From a virus: 31,024 nucleotides of DNA. Shown in pieces: positions 1 to 7,545 of this stretch; the stretch's first letter is position 1; each line of letters opens with the position of its first letter. The stretch is from positions 1-31,024 of the IMG/VR virus record IMGVR_UViG_3300046003_001482, one strand, 5' to 3'. The notes beneath the pieces were generated by a model that saw only the letters and a list, made by a program, of their open reading frames with translations, had not been told where the DNA came from and searched no databases. Position numbers and translations under genes: made by a program.

Positions 1-189
1 ATTTCTGGACATTTAGACTTAGATTATAGTAATACCACTTTGAAATTATTCTATTCGGGTAGCACGTCGGATTTAGCTTGGAAGTTTAATACTCCCGGTG
101 GTGTACCAGCTGCTAACGTTAACGCGTACTGGGCTGTTGCAGGGGATGCGCATTTTGATCTATCAGGCTCATATCATATAGATGTATGA
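1..189 (+). CDS. C-terminal end of a tail fibre-like structural protein (partial)
   Basis: The reading frame is open from the first base and stops with TGA at 187-189, so only the last 62 residues are present. They are rich in Gly, Ser, Asn and aromatic residues and lack charged helices, which fits the beta-rich tip of a phage fibre or other surface protein. The next gene starts inside its stop codon region with an ATGA overlap, and three repeat-bearing adhesin genes follow. The family cannot be named from this fragment. The fibre assignment rests on composition and neighbours. Confidence 0.55.
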   Translation: MSGHLDLDYSNTTLKLFYSGSTSDLAWKFNTPGGVPAANVNAYWAVAGDAHFDLSGSYHIDV

Positions 190-302
190 AAACATTTAAA
201 GATTTAAGAGAGAAATGTTGGGATGGTTGGACTCAACAAGGCATGAAAAAGAAGGGTAACAGAATAGTACCCAACTGTGTTAAGGTATCTGAAAGTCAAT
301 GA
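186..302 (+). CDS. 38-aa peptide with capsid-targeting-like N-terminus
   Basis: A short gene between two adhesin genes. Its ATG at 186 overlaps the upstream stop (ATGA), and its own TGA at 300-302 overlaps the next ATG at 299. The peptide begins MKTFKDLREK and contains two Cys and two Trp, with a basic KKKGNR centre. The start resembles the MKTYQEFIAE leader of T4 internal head proteins and recurs in other genes of this window. The exact fit between coupled neighbours argues that it is translated. Function is unknown; packaging in the head is an inference. Confidence 0.6.
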   Translation: MKTFKDLREKCWDGWTQQGMKKKGNRIVPNCVKVSESQ

Positions 303-1585
303 AAAATCTTAAGGAAAAGCAGTTTTTGGTAAATATGGCTCTGTCATTAGGACAGACGCCTGATCCTGCATTGGTGAAGGAGTTAGAAGAGCATAAAAAG
401 ATTATGGATACCGTAACTCCTATGGGTGAGGAGTTTGGTAATTTGATTGCGCAGCTTAAGCAGTTGAAGGATGAAGTTGATACTATAAAAACAACTGTTG
501 AAGTTAAACAACAATACTTTCCAGAAGAGCCGAAAGAGTTTCCTAAACCTCCAACCTTAGATGAATTAATGGCATCGTTGCCAGTTGAAGAGGTAGTGGA
601 AGAGGTAGTGGAAGAGCCTACTGTAGAAGAAGAGGAAACTAACTCTCTAATTAAATTAGCATCAGAACATATTACTAAAGAGTCTAAGATTGAAGAGGAC
701 TCATATCAACAGCCAGATGTACCGCTAATGAAAAGTCTGGATGATATACGTAAAAAGATTAAGTTCTTAGAAGGTTGGATATCTAAAATATCCATGGCAG
801 GGCCTGGTGGTGGTGAGGTTAATTTACTTAAATTAGATGATGTAGATACAAGTGCAATCGGAGATGGTAAGGTACTTGCATATAACGCTGCTAATGCTAA
901 GATAGAATTTAGAACCTCTTCAGGGGGTAGTGGTGGTGCGGTCGATTCTGTTAATGGTTTAACAGGGGATGTAGTCTTAACAACAACAAATGTTGCTGAG
1001 GGTGGTAATTTATATTTTACAAATGCCCGTACCCAATCTCTTATAACCCCTGCGTATAATACTGCTAACGTTGCGTACAGTACTGCTAACGTTGCTTATA
1101 GTACAGCTAATACTGCCTACCTAGCAGCAATTGCAGCTTTCAATACTGCTAATACCGCAGGCGGCGGTGGATCAAATTTACTCGCAGTATCAAGTGCTAT
1201 TATACCTGATACTGATAGTGTGTATAATTTAGGTACTGCTAATTTAAGATGGGGTACATTATTTCTAGCTAATAATACTATTGATCTTGGTGGTGCTTTA
1301 ATATCCTCTGATGGTACAGGTACAATTACTATATCTTCTCAAGGTGCAATCTTACCTGTTAACTCAAAAGTTACAGTGGATGGTTCTGACAAACAAATAG
1401 CATTAGTTGGTAATACTGGTGCAGTTGCTACAGTGGTGCCATTTTACACAAAACAATTAGGCCTAAATACAGTAGCTACTAACTTTACCTTTGGCGCAAA
1501 CCCAGACGATTATGTATTTACAAACTTTACTTTTAGTAATGGTTCATCCATTATACAATCTGCTAGAGCTTTATTCTATTTTTAA
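299..1585 (+). CDS. Tail fibre or baseplate-associated adhesin with heptad and LYFTNAR repeats
   Basis: A 428-residue protein. Residues 1-165 are charged, helix-prone and acidic, with Glu/Val-rich runs near 95-115. A Gly-rich hinge follows (GPGGG, SSGGSGG). The segment SVNGLTGDVVLTTTNVAE then leads into NLYFTNAR, a motif shared with the next two genes. Five heptads of the form AYxTANx, encoded by 1052-1156, predict a short trimeric coiled coil. The C-terminal part is beta-rich. The layout is usual for marine myovirus fibre or baseplate proteins. The start is fixed by the ATGA overlap with the preceding small gene. Which fibre position it fills cannot be told. Confidence 0.7.
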   Translation: MKNLKEKQFLVNMALSLGQTPDPALVKELEEHKKIMDTVTPMGEEFGNLIAQLKQLKDEVDTIKTTVEVKQQYFPEEPKEFPKPPTLDELMASLPVEEVVEEVVEEPTVEEEETNSLIKLASEHITKESKIEEDSYQQPDVPLMKSLDDIRKKIKFLEGWISKISMAGPGGGEVNLLKLDDVDTSAIGDGKVLAYNAANAKIEFRTSSGGSGGAVDSVNGLTGDVVLTTTNVAEGGNLYFTNARTQSLITPAYNTANVAYSTANVAYSTANTAYLAAIAAFNTANTAGGGGSNLLAVSSAIIPDTDSVYNLGTANLRWGTLFLANNTIDLGGALISSDGTGTITISSQGAILPVNSKVTVDGSDKQIALVGNTGAVATVVPFYTKQLGLNTVATNFTFGANPDDYVFTNFTFSNGSSIIQSARALFYF

Positions 1586-1590
1586 ATAAG

Positions 1591-2220
1591 ATGATAACGT
1601 TAAAAACACCTGTAAGAACAGTATATGATGCATCTAATGCAGCTATCGGATTAGCAGAATTTCAAACAGATGAAGTGATAGCTATAGTACATGGAGGTAC
1701 TGGAAGTAATACTATTGCAGGCGCTAAGCTTTCATTATCATTAACAGATAGTAATATTAGAAGTTTATTAAGCGTTGCCGGTAGCGGAACGTATGATAAT
1801 GCAACTGGTGTAATTACAGTAACCGGGGGAGTAACATCTGTCGGTGGTGCTACAGGTACAGTATCTAATGCTCAGGTAGCTGCAGCAGTAGTAGCGGCAG
1901 GTTCTTTAGACACTGCTAATGTTACCGAACGTGACAACTTATACTTTACTAATGCAAGAGCTAGACTTGCAATAACTGCATCAGGTTCTATTAACTATAA
2001 TAATAGTACAGGTATAATTAGTTTTACTCAGGGTAATACAGATACAATAGTGGAGGGAGTTAGTAATCTCTACTTTAATAATACAAGAGCAAGATCTGCA
2101 TTTACAGCAGGAGCTGGTATTGATATAACCAGCGGGACAATTTCGGTAGCGTCTACTATTGATTACGGTTTAATCGATGGGGCGATTACAACAAGCAATG
2201 ATTACGGGAGTATTATCTAA
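1591..2220 (+). CDS. Tail fibre-like protein with LYFTNAR-type repeats
   Basis: A 209-residue protein rich in Thr, Ser, Ala and Asn with almost no long helices. It carries two copies of the xxExxNLYFxNxRARxA repeat (NLYFTNARARLAI and NLYFNNTRARSAF) and the SVGGATGTVSN type of segment. These repeats are common in tail fibres of marine T4-like phages. Its stop overlaps the next ATG (TAATG), which implies coupled translation of the fibre genes. It probably forms a trimeric shaft or adaptor. No receptor-binding domain is recognisable. Confidence 0.65.
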   Translation: MITLKTPVRTVYDASNAAIGLAEFQTDEVIAIVHGGTGSNTIAGAKLSLSLTDSNIRSLLSVAGSGTYDNATGVITVTGGVTSVGGATGTVSNAQVAAAVVAAGSLDTANVTERDNLYFTNARARLAITASGSINYNNSTGIISFTQGNTDTIVEGVSNLYFNNTRARSAFTAGAGIDITSGTISVASTIDYGLIDGAITTSNDYGSII

Positions 2221-3314
2221 TGGCAACCCAGGTACAAATTAGACGCGGTACTACCGCACAACATTCATCATTCACAGGTGCATCAGCTGAGCTGACCTTT
2301 GATACTGATTTAAAAACTGTAAGAGCTCATGATGGCACTACAGCCGGGGGTATTGTTTTAGCAAAAGCTTCTGATGTCTCAACTGCTGTAGCTAACTTAA
2401 TTAACTCTGCACCAGCTACACTTGATACTCTTAATGAGATTGCCTTAGCATTAAATAGTGATAACAACTTTGCTGCTACCGTTATAACTCAACTCAGTAA
2501 TAAAGCTAACACAACAAGTTTAACTACAGCAAATGTTGCAGAAGTTACTAATTTATATTTTACCAATGCTAGAGTGTACTCTGCAGTTACGGGCAACCTT
2601 ACGTTAAAAGCAAATGTTGTTGATCTAACTACTGCTAATGTTATAGAGTTAAATAGCTTATATTTTACAGACGCAAGAGCTCGGCAAGCTATATCAACTT
2701 CAGGGTGTACTCTCAGTTACAGTAATATAACAGGTATTTTAAGTTTTTCACAAGGTAACACAGATACTATTAACGAGGGTTCAACAAATCTATACTATAC
2801 TAATGCAAGAGTCTTTTCTGCAGTTACTGGTAATTTAGCATTAAAAGCTAATCTTACTGATAAGTTAAGTGTATTTGGTTCTACTACCTCATCAGAATTA
2901 CGGGGTATTATCTCTGATGAAACTGGTACTGGTAGTTTAGTATTTAATGCATCACCAACGTTTACTGGTACTGTAAGCGCTGCAGAAATTAATGCCACCG
3001 GTAACGTTACATCACCTTTCTTTTACTCCCAATCTGATATTAACTTAAAGAAAGATTTAGTACACGTTACCAATGCTCTGGATATTGTTAAGTTACTTGA
3101 TGGTTATTGGTTTAAGTGGAAAAACAATGATGTTGACTCCATTGGTTTGATTGCACAGCATGTTGAATCTGTTTTACCAATGCTAATTGGTACTTCCCCA
3201 GATGGATCAAAAACAGTTCAGTATAATGGTATCATTGCTATTCTAATAGAAGCAATTAAAGCCCAACAAATTCAAATTGACGAGATTAGAGCGAAATTGA
3301 ATGAGAACATTTAA
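2220..3314 (+). CDS. Tail fibre/adhesin with MTD-like N-terminus and C-terminal S74 chaperone domain
   Basis: A 364-residue fibre protein. Residues 1-50 (QIRRGTTAQHSSF, then an acidic stretch and HDGTTAGG) match the N-terminal domain of the phage major tropism determinant type. The middle has three more LYFTNAR-like repeats. From about residue 272 a Peptidase_S74 (intramolecular chaperone autoprocessing) domain follows: SD at 272-273 with INLKKDL, then YWFKWK, GLIAQHVE and the helix ILIEAIKAQQIQI. In this family the C-terminal domain folds the trimer and then cuts itself off just before the Ser-Asp pair. Cleavage here is inferred from the conserved dyad. This is a good receptor-binding candidate. 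Confidence 0.82.
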   Translation: MATQVQIRRGTTAQHSSFTGASAELTFDTDLKTVRAHDGTTAGGIVLAKASDVSTAVANLINSAPATLDTLNEIALALNSDNNFAATVITQLSNKANTTSLTTANVAEVTNLYFTNARVYSAVTGNLTLKANVVDLTTANVIELNSLYFTDARARQAISTSGCTLSYSNITGILSFSQGNTDTINEGSTNLYYTNARVFSAVTGNLALKANLTDKLSVFGSTTSSELRGIISDETGTGSLVFNASPTFTGTVSAAEINATGNVTSPFFYSQSDINLKKDLVHVTNALDIVKLLDGYWFKWKNNDVDSIGLIAQHVESVLPMLIGTSPDGSKTVQYNGIIAILIEAIKAQQIQIDEIRAKLNENI

Positions 3315-3504
3315 AGAAGTCAGAGAGAATTTCCAAGACGGTCGTAACCCACAGGATAAGGGCGACATGGCAAGACACGGTCTTAAGGGTAAATCTGTTA
3401 CACAATTAAAGAAGGTTAGATCTTCTGACTCAGCATCACCTAGAGAGAAGCAATTGGCGCATTGGCGAATCAATATGACACAAGGTAAAAACAAAGATAA
3501 ATAA
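3301..3504 (+). CDS. 67-aa basic protein, conserved in marine T4-like phages, with capsid-targeting-like start
   Basis: Begins inside the end of the fibre gene (14-base overlap) with MRTFKEVREN, again like the T4 internal-protein leader. It continues with a basic segment (ARHGLKGKSVTQLKKVRSSDSASPREKQLAHW) typed here only in part by its landmarks KGKS, SPREKQ and AHWRIN. I recall similar small proteins next to fibre genes in marine myophages but know no function. A reverse-strand reading frame also covers this stretch, but coupling and protein composition favour this one. Internal head or tail peptide is an inference. Confidence 0.6.
   Translation: MRTFKEVRENFQDGRNPQDKGDMARHGLKGKSVTQLKKVRSSDSASPREKQLAHWRINMTQGKNKDK
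3496..3503 (+). promoter_or_regulatory. Possible T4-type late promoter box (GATAAATA)
   Basis: GATAAATA matches the T4 late consensus TATAAATA at seven of eight positions. It lies about 25 bases before the ATG at 3529, where a transcript would start around 3513. It overlaps the stop codon of the preceding gene. Such 8-mers occur by chance in AT-rich DNA, so position is the only support. Confidence 0.25.
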
Positions 3505-3528
3505 TTAACTACTATTATTAAGTTTACA

Positions 3529-4563
3529 ATGACCTTTAAAAAACACATACAAGAAGCTGCAGGAGAAAAACATGGAGTTCTAGCCTATGGGCGTATGAAC
3601 CCACCTACAGCAGGTCATGAGAAAGTTATTAATAAGGTTCATGATGTTGCCAAAGCGCATAATGCTATTCATAAGGTAGTGCTTTCGCATACTACAGGTA
3701 ACGATAGTAACCCATTATCACCGGAAAGTAAGTTAAAGCATGCTAAACATGCATTTCCAGGTACAAATATTAGTGTTGCTACAAAAGAAAAACCAACTAT
3801 TTTACATCATGCTGCTGAAATGTATAAATCCGGTGTAAAGCATTTACACGTAGTTGCAGGTTCAGATAGAGTAGATGAGTACCATAAATTATTACATAAG
3901 TATAATACAGGTGAGCCACAAAAACACGGTGCTTATAAATTTAAATCTATAACGGTTCATTCATCAGGTGAGAGGGATCCAGACGCTGCGGGTTCAGAAG
4001 GCATCTCAGGTACTAAGATGCGGGAACATGCAACTGCAGGTAATAAAAAAGCTTTTCATTCTGGTTTACCTAAGGGTATGAAGCCGGAACATAAGGAAGC
4101 ATTATATCATGATTTACGTAAGAGTATGAATATTAAAGAAGTGTTTGATCCACATCTTAAAGTTTCTGAATATCAGTGGGGCGAGACCAAAGGTGCTAAT
4201 AAGATGAGAGATATGACCCCAGGTGAAAAAGTAAATAAACAACCTGTAAAGAGAAAAGAAATGAGAGAAAGCAGACTACCAGTCTTATTGATGAATGCAT
4301 TTCAGCTGAAACAGTTGAATGAAGAAATATCTCAATTAGAATTCGATGGCATACAAACTAAAAATTTAGAAATGTGCCCAAATGCTTATGAGTTGTTTAA
4401 AGGTATGATTCAAAAGGTAAGGGATGGTGAGATGATTGGAGAACCAGCCGGTCACCAGCAAGCTCCAACTTCTAAAGGAGGCGTTCCAGCTCCTGAGATA
4501 ATGCCAGTTCTTCCTTCTGATACCAGAAAAAAAATGCAGTTTAAATACTATTTGGGAATATAA
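3529..4563 (+). CDS. HxGH-family nucleotidyltransferase (cytidylyl/adenylyltransferase-like) with capsid-targeting-like leader
   Basis: A 344-residue protein. Residues 1-11 are MTFKKHIQEAA, close to the T4 internal-protein leader, with a gp21-like I-x-E site at 7-9. Residues 16-30 hold GRMNPPTAGH, the (H/T)xGH nucleotide-binding motif. ISGTKMR at 159-165 matches the second signature (IS-x-T-x-x-R) of the NMN adenylyltransferase/phosphopantetheine adenylyltransferase superfamily. About 170 residues of unassigned sequence follow. The enzyme fold is well supported; the substrate (NMN, a cytidine donor or other) is not visible. Sitting among virion genes, it may be packaged with DNA and delivered to the host. 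Its stop overlaps the Dps-like gene start (TAATG). Confidence 0.78.
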   Translation: MTFKKHIQEAAGEKHGVLAYGRMNPPTAGHEKVINKVHDVAKAHNAIHKVVLSHTTGNDSNPLSPESKLKHAKHAFPGTNISVATKEKPTILHHAAEMYKSGVKHLHVVAGSDRVDEYHKLLHKYNTGEPQKHGAYKFKSITVHSSGERDPDAAGSEGISGTKMREHATAGNKKAFHSGLPKGMKPEHKEALYHDLRKSMNIKEVFDPHLKVSEYQWGETKGANKMRDMTPGEKVNKQPVKRKEMRESRLPVLLMNAFQLKQLNEEISQLEFDGIQTKNLEMCPNAYELFKGMIQKVRDGEMIGEPAGHQQAPTSKGGVPAPEIMPVLPSDTRKKMQFKYYLGI

Positions 4564-4991
4564 TGCTATCGGAATCGTTAAAAACAACTCTTGCAGATGC
4601 CTTTACATTTGCATTAAAAGCACAATTTTATCACTGGAATATTGAAGGTGCTGATTTTGCGCAGTATCATGACTTCACACAAGAACTTTATACAGACGTT
4701 CAAACATCGGTTGATGCTATCGCAGAGTTAATTAGATCTACCGATTCTTATGCACCCGGTACACTTACGCGTTTTCAAAGTCTGACTACTATTGAAGAGA
4801 CTGACGTTATACCAGATGCAAGAACAATGCTAGTAAATTTAAGAGTCGAGAATGACAAGTTACTAGCTACTTTATATCGTACCTATAATGATGCAGAAAA
4901 AGAAACTCAGTTTGGTGTTTCAAATTATATACAAGACAGAATTCAGGCGCATGAAAAACATGCATGGATGTTAAAGGCGATAACCAAATGA
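4563..4991 (+). CDS. Dps-like ferritin-family protein
   Basis: A 142-residue protein that reads as a Dps/ferritin-like four-helix bundle. The segment AQFYHWNIEGADFAQYH is followed by ELYTDVQTSVDAIAELI. Dps proteins form 12-mer shells that oxidise and store iron and protect DNA. The inter-subunit ferroxidase ligands His24, His36, Asp51 and Glu55 are present at the family's spacing. The fifth ligand (Asp67 in E. coli Dps) is Gln40 here, with Glu41 next to it. Length is slightly below the usual 150-170, mainly because the N-terminal DNA-binding tail is missing. It sits among virion genes, coupled on both sides, so it may be a virion component. Confidence 0.82.
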   Translation: MLSESLKTTLADAFTFALKAQFYHWNIEGADFAQYHDFTQELYTDVQTSVDAIAELIRSTDSYAPGTLTRFQSLTTIEETDVIPDARTMLVNLRVENDKLLATLYRTYNDAEKETQFGVSNYIQDRIQAHEKHAWMLKAITK

Positions 4992-6103
4992 ATTTAGATA
5001 ACTGGCCATACAGACAGCACGAGCTGTTAAAGACAGCTATGGAAGCTACTGACTCCTATCTAGGAGTAAAAAAGCATGCTAAAGAACACTTCGATCAAAA
5101 TATGAGATTACCGGGGCCTGCTTTACATGACTTTTCGTATCATATGTCTAGAGCTCATGAGGCACTACAGGCGCTAGGGGTTCTAGACGAACATCAACCA
5201 TACATGACTAATCACGTCGCAGATATGGCTAAAATGCATGGTCATGATGATGCTACTATTTCAGATCTACCTGGCGTTCATGTTCCGGCAGCAGACTTTG
5301 GCGAGGTAGAAGAGGCGTTTAAAATGCCAGCAGAAACAGCTCAAGAAAAAATGTATCGCCAGCATCAAGAATTAAGAAAGAAACGTGGTCTACCAGACCC
5401 TGAGCATTACAAAAAGATTGCACAACAGAAGCAAAAAGAAATTGAAGATATGAAAGAAAGTAAAGAGTTTTGGGACTTAGCAAAAGAACGAGCTGACGAA
5501 CCTAAAGAAAAACTTTCACCTGCATGGAAAGCTAAAGCTAAAGCACGCGCAGCAGCTGCCGGGCGTAAGTACCCTAACATGGTTGATAATGTTTGGGCTG
5601 CTCAACAACAAGAGAGTATGGTACTCAACTTTAAAAACTATATTCAAGAAAAATTAGAGCCTTTAGACAGTATTAAGGATGAAGATATAGACGATATGGT
5701 GGAAGGTACAACATGGGAAGATATTGTTGACCTTTATGATTCCACCGAGTTGGTTGAAGAAGACGATTTAGAGGAAGCATTATCAGCGCAATCTAGACTT
5801 AAGAAACGTCAAGCATTTATGCGCGGTAAGAGTAAAAGAAATATGGCAAGGGGTTTAAAGTTGCGTAGAGCTTCTTCACCAGAGACGTTAAAGAAACGTG
5901 CTATATCAGCTGCTCGTCGCGCTGTATATAAGCGTATACTTAGAGGTAGAGATAAATCTAACTTATCGGCTGCAGAGAAAAGTAGAATTGAGCAGCAAGT
6001 TTCTCAAATGAAAAATATGCAGTCTGCAATTGTTACAAAGATGATGCCTAAGATTAGATCTATAGAACAAGCCCGATTAGCTCGATATAGAGGTGGTAAG
6101 TGA
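4988..6103 (+). CDS. Conserved marine T4-like phage structural protein, 371 aa
   Basis: The best start is the ATG at 4988, which overlaps the Dps-like stop (ATGA) and gives MNLDNWPYRQHELL; an in-frame ATG at 4964 would overlap more. The N-terminal third is helical. At residues 211-221 lies MVLNFKNYIQE, a capsid-targeting-like element with an I-x-E site inside the protein. The last 130 residues are very basic (RLKKRQAFMRGKSKRNMARG, later RGRDKSNLSAAEKS), a segment I recall as widely conserved in marine myophages. No enzymatic motif is seen. The basic C-terminus suggests nucleic-acid contact in the head. An internal cut near residue 221 would separate an acidic linker from the basic domain. Confidence 0.6.
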   Translation: MNLDNWPYRQHELLKTAMEATDSYLGVKKHAKEHFDQNMRLPGPALHDFSYHMSRAHEALQALGVLDEHQPYMTNHVADMAKMHGHDDATISDLPGVHVPAADFGEVEEAFKMPAETAQEKMYRQHQELRKKRGLPDPEHYKKIAQQKQKEIEDMKESKEFWDLAKERADEPKEKLSPAWKAKAKARAAAAGRKYPNMVDNVWAAQQQESMVLNFKNYIQEKLEPLDSIKDEDIDDMVEGTTWEDIVDLYDSTELVEEDDLEEALSAQSRLKKRQAFMRGKSKRNMARGLKLRRASSPETLKKRAISAARRAVYKRILRGRDKSNLSAAEKSRIEQQVSQMKNMQSAIVTKMMPKIRSIEQARLARYRGGK

Positions 6104-6516
6104 AAAAGTTTATATTAATGAGACAAGAGCTACTAGAGGAGACATGCCCGGTAGCTACTCAAGATATTCATGTAAATATTGTTAATAGACAACATGCTAT
6201 TGACGAATATAACTACGGTCCAGCTAACCCAGCAGAGCCAGAAGATTACTGGCAGAAGTCAGCTGATATCTGGGGTATTAAAGTAGATACAGCAAAGACT
6301 ATGAAGTGCGAGAATTGCGCTGCATTTGATATATCGGATAAGATGCGTAAGTGTATTTCTGCTGGTATTAAAGGGGAGCATGATATTGACGCGATGGCAA
6401 CGATTGAAAAATCAGATCTAGGCTATTGCAACCTACTTCACTTTAAATGCGCAGGATCAAGATCCTGTAAGGTATGGTTAACTAATGGTCCAATAGATGA
6501 CGCTGATTTGACATAA
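6100..6516 (+). CDS. Cysteine-rich conserved phage protein, GTG start
   Basis: A 138-residue protein. GTG at 6100 overlaps the upstream stop (GTGA); an ATG at 6118 is an alternative that removes six residues. It contains TCPVATQDIHVNIVNRQ and then NYGPANPAEPEDYW. The cysteine set MKCENCAAF, KC, GYCNLLHFKC and SCKVW could bind a metal or Fe-S cluster. The CENCAAF...CK(V/A)W pattern recalls high-potential iron-sulfur proteins, but this is only a resemblance. The family recurs in marine T4-like phages with no assigned function. It lies within the virion gene block. Confidence 0.55.
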   Translation: MKKFILMRQELLEETCPVATQDIHVNIVNRQHAIDEYNYGPANPAEPEDYWQKSADIWGIKVDTAKTMKCENCAAFDISDKMRKCISAGIKGEHDIDAMATIEKSDLGYCNLLHFKCAGSRSCKVWLTNGPIDDADLT

Positions 6517-7133
6517 TGTTTACTGTAACAAATGCAACATTTGATCCTACTCTACAGCTAGAAAATAGAGTAAGCAATGATGTATTTACAGAACAATATA
6601 TAAGGTATTTTGATAATGATGGTTTTGAGCTATCATATCTAGAGCAAGAGTATTATAGGGAAAACAATGTTTCAATTAATACCTTACTTAATCACACATG
6701 CGATCAGACAGAATGGATTAGATGCGATGACTCTTTATTCAAACTGGATCACAGCTTGTTACTCCATCGTAGATCCTTTGTGGGGGAAGCGAGAGAACAA
6801 TTAATAAAGTATAAAAGTCAGTTTCCGCAGTTAGATAAATATATTAGATTAACCCCTAAATGGGGTTTAGATTTTGCTTTAGAGTATTACCATGGGGAAA
6901 CATCCCTCGAGGTTATTCATTTTGAAAATGATTATCCAAGTTACGAACAAGCTTTAGAAGCTAAGCTTAAGCTAGAAGAAAAAATATTAATAACTGATTG
7001 GATTCATTTTGTACAAAAGTTAATTTGGTACAAAGATAAATGGGAAAACTTACCAGGTATGCAACAGAACGATTGGAAAGCCAAATTCTGGTGCCTAAAT
7101 AGAGCAGAAGAAACTATTAAATCTTTTAAATGA
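6516..7133 (+). CDS. Hypothetical phage protein, 205 aa
   Basis: Starts in a TAATG overlap with the previous gene and ends in an ATGA overlap with the next, so it belongs to the same co-translated chain. The protein is rich in aromatic and acidic residues with no signal peptide or membrane segment. Recognisable stretches are LTPKWGLDFALEYYHG, EVIHFENDYPSYEQA and a helical EAKLKLEEKILITDWIHF. I recall similar proteins in marine myophages but no function. Codon use and composition match the neighbours. Virion association is inferred from position only. Confidence 0.55.
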   Translation: MFTVTNATFDPTLQLENRVSNDVFTEQYIRYFDNDGFELSYLEQEYYRENNVSINTLLNHTCDQTEWIRCDDSLFKLDHSLLLHRRSFVGEAREQLIKYKSQFPQLDKYIRLTPKWGLDFALEYYHGETSLEVIHFENDYPSYEQALEAKLKLEEKILITDWIHFVQKLIWYKDKWENLPGMQQNDWKAKFWCLNRAEETIKSFK

Positions 7134-7534
7134 AAACACTTAGACAATTTAAAGAAGACCATGCATGTTGTGGCCAATGTAATGATAGTACTGTAGAAGA
7201 AGTTTTTGCTTCTACAGGCGAAGAGCAATATGAAGACTGGGGTGATACCTCTGAGGAAGTTATCTTAGAACAAGATGGCAAACCTAGAGTAAACCTAAAC
7301 AAGCCTTTTCTAACCCCGGGTGGACCGAAGAAGAGATCTGTTTATGTTAAAAATGACAAAGGTAATATTGTCAAAGTAAATTTTGGCGACCCCAATATGT
7401 CAATTAAACGAGATGACCCTGCACGCCGTAGAAGTTATAGAGCTAGACACAATTGTGATAATCCAGGTCCAAAATGGAAAGCTAATTATTGGAGTTGTAA
7501 ATTCTGGTCATCTACCCCAGTTTCAAAATTATAA
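7130..7534 (+). CDS. Conserved phage protein with capsid-targeting-like start and RARHNC...WSCKFW motif
   Basis: A 134-residue protein. It opens MKTLRQFKEDHACCGQC, a leader of the kind seen at 186, 3301 and 3529, followed by Cys pairs. A conserved C-terminal half reads KPFLTPGGPKKRSVYVKN, then VNFGDPNM and ends RSYRARHNCDNPGPKWKA with YWSCKFW. This half is familiar from many marine T4-like phages and from some large viral genomes, without an established role. Cys and His could bind zinc. Its ATG overlaps the upstream stop. Head-internal location is an inference from the leader and the neighbourhood. Confidence 0.6.
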   Translation: MKTLRQFKEDHACCGQCNDSTVEEVFASTGEEQYEDWGDTSEEVILEQDGKPRVNLNKPFLTPGGPKKRSVYVKNDKGNIVKVNFGDPNMSIKRDDPARRRSYRARHNCDNPGPKWKANYWSCKFWSSTPVSKL

Positions 7535-7545
7535 AGGAATATTAA

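Noticed and set aside
1052-1156. 21-base tandem repeats as a minisatellite or CRISPR-like array
   Set aside because: Repeats are in frame and encode AYxTANx heptads of a coiled coil in a fibre protein; codons vary between copies.
3243-3548. 101-codon reverse-strand frame
   Set aside because: It lies opposite the end of the fibre gene and the small gene at 3301, both supported by overlap and composition; it lacks a ribosome site.
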